Shown one piece after another: positions 45,600 to 55,789 of a stretch of 64,000 bases of DNA. A program made the position numbers and the translations under genes. Where the stretch lies: contig JAQGDQ010000812.1 of the NCBI GenBank assembly GCA_030141605.1, forward strand, positions 1-64,000. The letters run 5' to 3'. The notes beneath the pieces are model-generated. The model worked only from the letters and a program-made list of their open reading frames with translations. It made no database searches and was not told where the DNA came from. The stretch's first letter is position 1. Each line of letters starts with the position of its first letter. The DNA comes from Tubiluchus corallicola (taxonomy: Eukaryota > Priapulida > Priapulimorpha > Priapulimorphida > Tubiluchidae).

Positions 45600-48150
45600 G
45601 TGATATATAAAGTTTTATGTGATAATAGAAAAGAAACAAGGGAGACTAAAAAGAAGAAAACGAAAAGGTCACAAGGAAATAAAAAAATGTACAAAAACTT
45701 TCTTCAATTTTTGGAAATTATGGGGGCATTAAAAAGAAATTGCCGAGTATTACAAACATTATACAAGAATGGAAACCAGAAATTTTCTGTTTAGTGGAAA
45801 CATTTTTGAAGGAGTCTGATGTGATAGAATTTGAAGGATACAGTTGCTTTAGAATGGAGAGAAAAGATAAAAACAAAGGAGGGATGATAATCATTGTAAA
45901 GTCAGCACTATGCAGGGTGATGGTAGAAGTTGACAGAACAGAGAAAATTATGAAAGTTTGTGGTGTGTAATAAATAATGGGAAGACAAAAATACGACTTG
46001 GACTTGTATATGGACCTCAAGAAAGTTGAACAAAGGTATCACAATTGAAGAAAATGTATCACCATATAACAAAACATGCTATAGAAGCTAAAAGTAAAAG
46101 TGAAAGTCTTCTCCTAATTGGAGATTTCAACTGTAAAATTGGAAGCATCAGCAAAGGAAATAAATAGAGCGTAGTGCAGGTTAATTGATTGATTAGTTAA
46201 GTTAATTGATCAAACTAATTTGTGTGTAGTTAATTCCACTGAGAAATGTGAAGGTCTCTGAACGCGGGTTGAGTCGGAAGAGAAATCTGTTTTAGATTAT
46301 TGTATTATGAATAAAGAGGAAATTGATGGAATAAAGTTAATGACAATAGATGAACCGAAATTATGGGGCACGTACAGTATAGAGAATGAAAACGGTCAGG
46401 TCGTTGAAAAGTTCTCTGACCATAACACTGTATTTGTTAACATTGACGGGCGATATATAAATAAATCAAGCAAGGAAAATAATGGAAGTGTAGGATGCTG
46501 CCCAATGAACTTGAGTTGTTCAGGAAAAAAAACAGAAAAGGGTGAGTTGACTAAGATATGGAGTAAAAGTGAAGTATTCAAGAGTAAATATGCAGAATGG
46601 AATAAGCAAGTTACCGATATCAGAAACAGCTGCTCAAAAAGAGTAAAAAAGTTTTCGGCTAGAAAAGTATTTGTTTCGAAAGAAGTTAGAATGTTAATGA
46701 AAATTAAACACAATCTGAAAAAGAAAAAACAGAATGAGTGGGTGTCGGAAGTGGAAAAAAGTATATGTTTAAAAAGAGAAGCTTTATTAAAAACTCAAAT
46801 CTACAAATGTGAAAAAGAAGCGAAGGCAAGAAGACCAATAAAAGTAGCAAATAGCATTAAAAAGGAAGGGGGTGTTGAAACTGGAGCTTTTTGGAAATAT
46901 AAGAGAAAGTTGAAGAAAATAAAATAGTGACAGATCAAGAAGGAAAAAAAGCTGTTATGTAAAATATTATGAAAAGTTGCTGCAAAATACTAATGAAAGT
47001 GATTTAGAAAAGCAAATTAACTCAGTCATACAAACAATAAAGCTAATAAATAATAGTAGAAAGATTAATGTGAATAGGATATCTGTTCCAGAAGCACGAG
47101 AAGCAATTTGAAAAATAAGAAAGCAATGGATGATCAAGGGTGGTATAATGAGATGATGAAAGCAGCAGGAAGTTCTTTGTTACAAAGTATAGTATGCATG
47201 TTTAATGAGATACTAATAACTGAAACAATATCAGAAGACTGGTTGGAAATGACAGTAAAACCTATTTATAAAAATAAAGGAAGTCATAGTGAGCTAAAGA
47301 ATCGGAGGGGCAATTTCCTCACCAGTAATATATCTAAATTATTTGAAAGAATGCTATTGAAAAGAAATGAAGTAGTGTTGCAAAATAATTTGTCAGAGAG
47401 TCAATGTGGAGGAAAGAAGGACGGGGTATAACTGATAATTTGTTTATTTTGTACAGGTATATTGAGTATACTCATTACTATAGAAAATCAGTGCATGCTG
47501 TTTTTATGGATGCAGAAAAATGCTTTGACAAATTGTGGCTAAGATATTGTTTAAGTGACTTATGGAGACTTGGCGTAAATGAAAAATACCTCTGTATTCT
47601 GTTTGAACTAAATAAATATGCTGAACTGAAAATTACTACACCGGTAGGATTAACAGCGGTAGTATCTAGAAGCTGAAGCTGTGAAAAAGTGTGATGATAT
47701 GTCAAAACTGAGATTTATGAAAAATAGTGTGTAAAATTGGGAACAGGCAATAAATTATGTGATGGAGTGTGATGAAAAGAACTGTGTGAAATTACTGAAT
47801 GGAAACTAAATACCATCAAATTAATGTATAATTATAAAAGTCAGTGTAAGGATGATTTAATGTGTCCACTCTGTGTGAAGGAGTGTGATACGACTGAACA
47901 TCTGCTGAAATGTGAAGTAGCTAAAAAGTGTTTGGAAACAATGTAGTGAACGAAGAAGATCTATGTTCAGTAAACACGGGCACACTAGTAAGAGTCAATG
48001 CTTGGATCAGACAAGTGATAAAATTTAGAAAAATTATAGGGTTCAATGTAGAGGTGTAAGAACAACAGCTTGACAGGATACAGTTTTCTTTTTGGCTTGC
48101 CCCTTGATGATGTGGATATACAGGAGCCTGATAGAAATATTAGAATAGCC
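45600..48150 (+). mobile_element. Degenerate LINE with endonuclease and RT remains, internal deletion
   Basis: In order on the plus strand: endonuclease start near 45740 (EIFCLVETFL-like, with its Glu); a GDFN-like site near 46118-46130; an SDHNTVF-type endonuclease end near 46418; a basic linker (to 46927); RT fingers (47108-47431); RT motif A (VFMDAEKCFDKLW, about 47500-47540); then directly a C-terminal CPLCVKECDTTEHLLKC zinc motif (about 47860-47915) and a last segment ending at a stop at 48056-48058. Between motif A and the tail the catalytic YADD box and the RT thumb are absent, an internal deletion. There are several frameshifts. It lies head-to-head with the antisense fragment at 43850-45020. 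Confidence 0.8.
46307..46927 (+). pseudogene. LINE ORF2 fragment (endonuclease end and linker)
   Basis: The 206-codon open frame in the element 45600-48150. It contains the end of the endonuclease domain (FSDHNTVFVNIDG, about residues 38-50) and then a Lys-rich linker. No RT motif is in this frame. The frame ends before the RT and the next frames continue it, so it is not an independent gene. Confidence 0.7.
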
Positions 48151-48691
48151 GCTGTGAATCGTCTGAATCGCCTAGCGTTTGGTGCAATAAACACAAATCG
48201 AGGTGTCGCGTGAATTGAAACGGAACTCAGAGATTCTTAATGTGTCTTACCGAAGATTTCCTAAGAGCAACTAAGTGAATTGAATCGGAAGTTCCGTTGT
48301 TCATTTGCTTTGAAGAAGTTAAAACCTTGAAACTTATTTTTGTGTTTGCGTGAAGTGTTGTTCTTTTTTGTTATTGCAAGGTTGAGCTTTATTTTCTTTT
48401 CATATAGATAACTAAAAATTATGTGACTTGGTGCTTGAAGCAATCGAATTGTAGAATGGAAAACTTTTTCGTCCGTTCTTTCAGTGCCTAATTTTTGCCA
48501 CACAAATTCAGACAATTATAGTTATTGTGTTGGTATTAGTATTACAAGTGACCGCGGAATGAACGAAGTTGTTACATTTAGCTCACAAAATGTTTGTGTT
48601 CTTACAGCCACATCGTATTACAATTAGAAACATTAGAAAAAACGAATTTATTTGGTGAATGTTGCTGTAGCTTTTTTAACTGTTATTCATA

Positions 48692-51196
48692 ATGGCAACT
48701 GCTTCAAACACCCAACAAGCTGGCGAAAGTAGTTCCCGTAGAACAGCATCTCAGCACAAGTCAAATAACCGTCATCTGAAAAGGCATGATAAGCGCACGA
48801 CCCATCTAGAATTTCAACAGGCTATGCATGATTTCAAAACAATGTTTCCAGACATTGACAGTGATGTAATCGAAACGGTGCTGCGAGCTAATAAGGGAGC
48901 TGTAGATGCTACGGTTGATCACTTATTAACAATAAGCGTAGATGTTGATGACAGTGACATTCAATTAAACCCTACCATAGAAACATCTGCAGTTTCAGAA
49001 AGTAGCGAGCTACAAACTGGAAGTGAATTGCCCACAGATTCATCTTTGCCTGATGAAGAAGCACCACCACCTTACACAATTGATTCTGTTGGTTTGCTTT
49101 CTGTACCTGTAAGGGGAACGCCTATTGGTGGGGAAAGGCCGACATTACAGCCTGACGTTACTAGTGAAGGATCATCTTTATCAGAAGAAGATGAACCACA
49201 TGTGCAGACACGTAGCAACCAGGAAGGCGATCTTTTGCCACCTGAAGTGTTTGAGCCTTTGTCAGATGATGATGAACCGCCACCTGCTTATACCCCTCGC
49301 TATGATCGCTCATGGGCAGGAGCAATGCAACCTCAACCAGTTACAGACAGCAATGCCCCAAACCTTATATTATTAAATGAGCAATCATCATCCATGGCCT
49401 TTCCACCAGGTAGAACCAGTGCTGTGACCTTATCATCACTATCTACCGACATGTCATGTAATCCTGTGACCACTTCTGTACCAATAGATGGAACTAATTA
49501 TTTACGTAACACAGCTACCACTTTTGGAGAAACAAGAAAATTGCCACTGCAGTCAAGTCTTTCAAGCACAGCACATGTTGGCCATGGCCATGCCAGAGCT
49601 TTGTCTGCAGAAACGTGGTCATTTCCAAGTACAGCCATGCGTGTATCTGGTCCTGCTGTTACTTCGAACTCTGCGAATACTGATGCATTTATTCCACTAA
49701 CAACAAGTTTTAGCACAGCCCTGTGTATCTCTAGCAATTCTGCTGTTTCTGGCGTTCAACAAGTGCATACCTCACTCGCTGTTAAGCATAGACAGGGTAT
49801 CTTACATCGACCAAATATACGAACGAATCCTTCCTACAGCTATGGGTTTGGAGACAATGTGCCAACTTTATCTTTGGATAATACACGACATCTGCCTCAA
49901 CAATCAACAAATGATTCTTGTGGTGATGTTCGGGGTGCTGCTGTAACGATAACACCTGAGATGTCTGTACATTTTCCACCTACACACATATCACCTTCAC
50001 AGACTGGAGCCAGGCCTAAACAACCAAATAACTGCATTAATAGTATGAGTGAAAGTGTGCTAAAACCACCCACTTCTGCACTTCTTCAAACGAAACAGCC
50101 AACCAAATCATTGCATAAAGGTAACGTGAAGTTTTCACATCCTGTTACTAACACATCTCGTCCTACTACTGTGCATAATGCAGTGTATCAGGATTCGTCA
50201 TATACATTAGCCAAAGCAAGGCATAAATGGAATCCTCCATTGATAGGCCCTCTACCATCAGACTTTCTAAGATTATTTCCAACACGTAAATCAAGCAAAG
50301 TAGCTGTGCAAGGAAGGAGGTGTAATGCGCACCGATCCTCGTCTCTTAAAAATGAAAACATCACACAGCATAGACGCTCTAGGCACAAACATGATGTCAG
50401 GCGAAATCAATCGATAATGGCTTCAGATTTTAGTTCGACGATGCTGAAACGGCAGATGGAGAAGAACCAACTCCGTCAAGAGCAAGCTGAAAAAGAAGAT
50501 GACTTTGAACTTAAGCAGATCCTAGAAGATGAGCGAATTGCTCTTTGCATGCAGAATCAAGAATTTCTTGAAGAGCTTCGTCATAATAAAGAATTTATGA
50601 AACAACTAGAAAACAGCAATGGAAAGAATAACGGCAACTTAAAAGCTGGCAGCAACAACAACAACACTTTGCCGTCAAGGAGTATACAGTTGGTTCCTTC
50701 TTCCATGCGGGTGCCAAGTAACACTGCATCAGCATCGATGATAACTTCGCAGTCAGTCACTGTAGATGCTAATATTGATTCAACTGGGCAGCTAGAAGTG
50801 AACCCAACTGTTGATACAGTGAACAGTTACTTCATATCGGATCAGCTCGAACCCAAAGTTGAAATTTTGTTTGGCCATGATGCATTTCCTGATGGTATGC
50901 CATTGCCTAAAGATGAAAATGCTGAGTTTCGCGCAAAGTTGGAAAATATGGATAATCCGACACGAAGTATGTTTGTGAGGATGGCCAGGCTTTTTTCAGC
51001 AAAAAAACGAAAGAAAAGAGCAGGACATGTGATAAATGCTGCATCTACAGTAAATTTGCTGGAAGAGGAAGAACAAAGTGCCGATGTTGCTGAGCAAGAA
51101 GACGATGAGAATGATGAAGATGTTCCTATCATTGAACCACTAATTGGTTTCAAATGCCCATTTACCATACACAAATCTGCAAATCATGGTACATGA
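48692..51196 (+). CDS. CUEDC1: CUEDC1-like protein (CUE domain, PPxY motifs, C-terminal coiled coil), single exon
   Basis: 834 residues, ATG at 48692 to TGA at 51194-51196, without introns. CUE domain at about 36-80 (LEFQQAMHDFKTMFPDID, then VLRANKGAVDATVDHLL). CUE domains bind ubiquitin. Two PPxY-type motifs follow (PPPYT near 126, PPAYT near 199), which are known docking sites for WW domains such as those of NEDD4-family ligases. A long Ser/Thr-rich low-complexity region comes next. The conserved end has GPLPSDFLRL (about 524), a charged coiled coil (DERIALCMQNQEFLEELRHN, about 622-641) and a basic patch near 774, and ends Asp/Glu-rich. These blocks match vertebrate CUEDC1 in order. The protein is about twice the human length because of the middle. 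Candidate polyadenylation signal at 51985-51990. An upstream untranslated exon is possible. Confidence 0.9.
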   Translation: MATASNTQQAGESSSRRTASQHKSNNRHLKRHDKRTTHLEFQQAMHDFKTMFPDIDSDVIETVLRANKGAVDATVDHLLTISVDVDDSDIQLNPTIETSAVSESSELQTGSELPTDSSLPDEEAPPPYTIDSVGLLSVPVRGTPIGGERPTLQPDVTSEGSSLSEEDEPHVQTRSNQEGDLLPPEVFEPLSDDDEPPPAYTPRYDRSWAGAMQPQPVTDSNAPNLILLNEQSSSMAFPPGRTSAVTLSSLSTDMSCNPVTTSVPIDGTNYLRNTATTFGETRKLPLQSSLSSTAHVGHGHARALSAETWSFPSTAMRVSGPAVTSNSANTDAFIPLTTSFSTALCISSNSAVSGVQQVHTSLAVKHRQGILHRPNIRTNPSYSYGFGDNVPTLSLDNTRHLPQQSTNDSCGDVRGAAVTITPEMSVHFPPTHISPSQTGARPKQPNNCINSMSESVLKPPTSALLQTKQPTKSLHKGNVKFSHPVTNTSRPTTVHNAVYQDSSYTLAKARHKWNPPLIGPLPSDFLRLFPTRKSSKVAVQGRRCNAHRSSSLKNENITQHRRSRHKHDVRRNQSIMASDFSSTMLKRQMEKNQLRQEQAEKEDDFELKQILEDERIALCMQNQEFLEELRHNKEFMKQLENSNGKNNGNLKAGSNNNNTLPSRSIQLVPSSMRVPSNTASASMITSQSVTVDANIDSTGQLEVNPTVDTVNSYFISDQLEPKVEILFGHDAFPDGMPLPKDENAEFRAKLENMDNPTRSMFVRMARLFSAKKRKKRAGHVINAASTVNLLEEEEQSADVAEQEDDENDEDVPIIEPLIGFKCPFTIHKSANHGT

Positions 51197-51423
51197 TACG
51201 GGCCAATTTCTTGTTTTTATATGCAGTTACAGTACTTGAGTTTTATTAAAAGGGCTGGATATGTAATGAAGTTAAAATTTATAATCGCTAATTGTTTATA
51301 ATGTTACACATATTTTAATAATTTTTGTAGTGTTATAAATCTACTTTTTACTTACCATTTGTAAATTATTTACTTTGTCATCATGCATAAATTTGTATTT
51401 CAGTTTATTAATTTAAGTTTATT

Positions 51424-51454
51424 TACATTACATTACATTACATTACATTACATT
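51424..51454. repeat. (ACATT)n short array
   Basis: Six copies of a 5-base unit in the likely 3' UTR of the CUEDC1-like gene. The rest of 51197-52541 is AT-rich with no gene seen, except the candidate AATAAA at 51985 and the presumed 5' end of the next gene. Confidence 0.85.
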
Positions 51455-52541
51455 GTTTTGCATATAGTTTACGTAGTTTAGTTGCATGGAAACCTGGACA
51501 AACCTGTGCCTGAATATGTTGGGGTATGTTTGCTATTGAATAGTGAAGTTTTGTTACTATTATTCTTTTTTTAAGTTACCATTGCTGGTCAGAACAAATG
51601 ATACTAGATTAATTTAAGTCCATTACTGAGTAAATTTTCTATGTTTTCTCTAGATGTCAAGCAAATTTTGTATTTGATTTGATTCTCTTTTATAAAGCTA
51701 TAGGTAATAGGCTAAATTACCTGCACATATTTTTAGTAAAAAAATATTTTTATGGAAATTACCTAGCAGACTATTTATGCAAATTTCATTAGTAGTATAC
51801 CTGTAAGAGATTTATCCGTACATTATTAGTAAAGATTTAAGATTAAACAAATAATTAATATAATTCTACTAAAAAGTTATGTGTGTTTATTAAGCTGCTG
51901 GTACTTGTAAATAGTGCTTGGTGAGATACTATATATGTGATTGCACGGTTGTTAATTTACATAATCTGGTAATATTTGTAAAATAATAAATTATTTAATT
52001 AGATAATTGACTGTAATGCAATGTAAGTTTTCTTTTTCATGGGAGTTTTTTATGTGTAGCTTATATGAAATGGTCAACACCAATATTTGAGTAACTTGAA
52101 TGGTTAAGCACCATGTACTTCATGTATTATCTGACATACTTTAACTTACGATGAATAGCACTGGGCTGTGCCAAGAGGTAAAACCATGAGGAATGATCAA
52201 TTTGTTGTTGCAAACAACTTAATTTGTTGGTTCTCACAACCAAAAAAATTGACAGAATGATGACCTGTGATCACTTGAACTTGTTTTTGCTTCATTTGGC
52301 AAGTGACGAAACTTCACTCTGTGTAAGTTGTTAAAACTTAGAATTTCTTTGTAGATGTAGTAAAAACAAACAGTACAGTTTCCTGAATTCTACAACTAAC
52401 AGATGATTCGAATGGTTAAGTCCATCCTAGGACAGTAGTTATTCTACAGCAGAAATACTCAATGATCAACAAAGTTTGAGCTAAACTCGCTAGAGATGTT
52501 TATAACTTGTCAACATTGTTTTGGGTTTTTTGGGCACGGAC

Positions 52542-55500
52542 ATGGATGTGCGGTCCTCAATGAACCTTTCGGGCCGTTCTGCATATAAACCAAATGGTAT
52601 AGTAAGACCTGGAAATAATATTAGATACTTTGTAATTACTGTTTTCTATCTCATGAAATGTGATGACTGCAATTTGTTAATTATTACTTCTCAGAAATGT
52701 CCGCATCAGCTAGTGAAAAATTGTTAGACATCCTTTGTTCTTTGGCAGGACCATTATTCGCTGATGCCACAACCTGGATTTTTAATTCACAGTCACCTAG
52801 GACTGACTTAATCTAGCTGGTTATCTGTTGGGAGTTGTCAGAATAACCTTACTGTTTGTTTAACAGATAGTATAATAATATGTATGGTCTTATTAAAGAA
52901 AACTCATCAGGTTATCTAATTAAATTTAAAATGTCAGTCAGTATCTGACATTAGTCTAACAATTTGTAAGGAATCTGATTTGTTTAGATGCAGGAACTGG
53001 AAGCATTTTGTCAAGAACAAAAGGAATGGCTGTTGAAAGTCTGTGACTGTCTAGATGCAAAACATCAAGCTGATGGAAGCGAAAGGAGTGAGACTATATC
53101 CAAAAAAGTAAATCAGCTGTAAGAATGAATGTCAGAGATTTTTAACTGTTATTTCTTATTTCTTGTGTAAATAGTACAATGAGTCCTGACAGTAAAGTGA
53201 AAAATGTTTTATAATGCCAGCATTTTTGAAAGCATATATGGTTCAACATTCCCAATGTTGGAAACTGTGTTTAAAATTGAAATGTGTTGTAATAAATATC
53301 GATACTTGGACAGTTCGTAGAATGTTTTAGAGTGGATGAATACCACACTTCAGCTTTAACTTAATTACAATAGATACAAATAATTATACTGTGCACAAGA
53401 TTTGGACATTTTACAACATTTGGTAACCAAATTTTTGTCATAGGTTAACCTCTTGAGTTTAGAATAAAAAAATCTAAATAGATTCTTTCTGAATTTGTAA
53501 TTGTCCAAATTGTGCTTGGCACATTTGTGTATGATAACTACCTTCCCACACATAGTCTTCTAACAGCAAGAAATTTTAATTTTTGTAATTTATCTAGGTA
53601 CCAGCAAATTTACCAGTTTCTAGATGAAATACATCACTTACAGAGATATAAGTTTGAACTCCAGCAAAGACTAGAAGTTGAACAAATGTGTGCTGAAGAG
53701 AAGGCGACTAGATCTGCCCTAAAAAGAGGTAGGTGTACATTCGACTGTGATTGAAAAGCTGTTTGAGCCACAAGATGGAACGTGGTTTTTGTGATTGTCA
53801 TTTTGCACAGAAATTGTATTCTTTCAAGACTTGTTGATGAATAATACTAGGTCATTGACAGCTCTGTATGTGTATGTCATAACATTACCTGTATATGTGT
53901 ATTGTGCATCCTTGTAAACTAATGGTGATCTTTTTGTTAACACCACTACCTTTAGAACTATTCCTTGCCAAGGGCAAGGTTTTTCAGGTGGCATCAAAAT
54001 TTTCTTTCAGCCACTGCAGCTGCCATGCGTATGTTCAGGAGAGCAATAGGTCTACTTTTGACGTTTTCTCTTTTATCTAGTTTTTGAACGTCCTGAAGAA
54101 GTACTGAAAGATGTTCTTTTGAAGAAGTGGAACAAAGAAATTAATAAGCATCTCTCACAGAAGAAAGCTAGTTTTCCGGATAATTCAGACAAAGGTGAGC
54201 AAATTCAAATTCAATGGTTATCGTCTATACTAATAAGAAGTAGAGTGGCTATTTGTATATATGTACATCTGTTCTATATGCATGGGCCTATTAGACTACT
54301 ATATTGTTGTTGCTGAGTTTAATCATCATAATTAACTTAACATCTGCAAAATGTGCTAATAATTATTGTTATATTGCTTTTCATGTTTGTTGCAAGCATC
54401 GAGTGAGTAGATTTTTCAATTTACAAATAACGATCAAGTAATATGACAAACCTTGCACAAAGCACCAGTTATTTATTGTGTGTTTCAGATCTATATACCA
54501 AAAGTCACACTTTTGTGAATGTAAAAACAGACAATGGTCTACTAGAATTTACAACGCAGTTCCGTGGAGTCATGGTTAGTGTTTCTGTCAGAGCTGTGGA
54601 TTCTTCATTACCTGAAAAGTAAGCCCTGTTGTTTAACTGTGTGCAGACTATAAGCTTGAGCAATAATGTGGAAATATATACAATGTAGACGTAACAAGAT
54701 AGGTAAACGGTTGCTGGTCTTGTTGGCCCAAACATCCATGTGTATTACTTGTTTTTTTGGCGCTGTGTCATTTTAACTGATGACTCGTTTAAGGCTGTAT
54801 GTTGATATGTTTGCCTGAACGCTTGAATGCAACACTATTTAGACAAGCGTGTAATGAGAATTTTTCAGCTTCAGATTATTCATCTCATCTTAGTCTGGTA
54901 ACAGCTTAGAGACTTCGTCCGCTACTAGCCGTAAAATATAATTTTATGACACTGATAATGTATCCTCGTAACACATTGACATACTTTTATTTTTGTGTTA
55001 TTATCTTATTTTATCACTGCTTTAATACTATCGTTTGAGTTTCAGCTTTGAAATTGGGCCGGTATTCTTAAAGTCATAGTTAGCTAGTATAAAGCACTAA
55101 AATAGATTTGTAACTACTTTTTTGTAGTATTATCGTTTGATCTGCAAATGAAGAGAAGCATACATAAAGTTTCAGCAAAATAAGTTGAAACAAAAATATG
55201 GCGTAGCAAAAGATGCTCAGATGCAAAATGCATGGCTAATTAAATAGTAAAATTGTATCCTAAAGTTTTACAGTACATTTTCTGACATAAGATTACAGAT
55301 TTAGAAATTCAAAAAGAAGTGGAGTAATTTTCTTAATTACTTACATCATAGCAGCAAATGGTTGGCTCAAAGATGAAATACATGTAGCAGTAAGACAAGA
55401 AAAAATATACATTTGGCAAACACAATAACAAAACTTAGCACTTCAATTCACACATTAAGCTTTGCCACATCAATGTCTACACTCACATCTTATTCCTGAG

Positions 55501-55789
55501 CTAAATGTTTGAAATTCAGGAAAAATCCCCGCAAGATTCATAATTGGGTAGTGTATCATGTTGTAAATTATGTGCTACTGATTTTTTACATGTGAACTAA
55601 CGGTAACGTTCTACTTTTTATTGTTTTGTTACAATTTTCAGGTATAAATTTATGGCTAGTATATATGTTGATGGACTGCAGGAAAAAGGCATGTTATATC
55701 TTGTGCAGAATAAAACGGCGTCCAGTTTTGTGATGGAGGTGATATGGCCTTTTCTTGAACAAGGACTTTTGCCGTACTTAGTTTCCTGA
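52542..55789 (+). CDS. Unrecognised coiled-coil protein, six exons, 237 residues
   Basis: Exons 52542-52601, 52988-53118, 53598-53728, 54081-54194, 54489-54618 and 55642-55789. Phases agree at each junction (714 nt in all) and the borders are standard GT-AG. The first exon is the least certain. The second exon also begins with an in-frame ATG (52988), so a shorter start is possible. Residues about 21-105 are amphipathic and charged, most likely a coiled coil (for example QIYQFLDEIHHLQRYKFELQ). A basic segment with LLKKWNKEINKHL follows. The last third (about 145-237) is beta-like, with KYKFMASIYVDG and an end in FLEQGLLPYLVS. This shape would suit a centrosome, kinetochore or RWD-type protein, but I recognise no family and assign none. 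A candidate AATAAA is at 56328. Confidence 0.75.
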
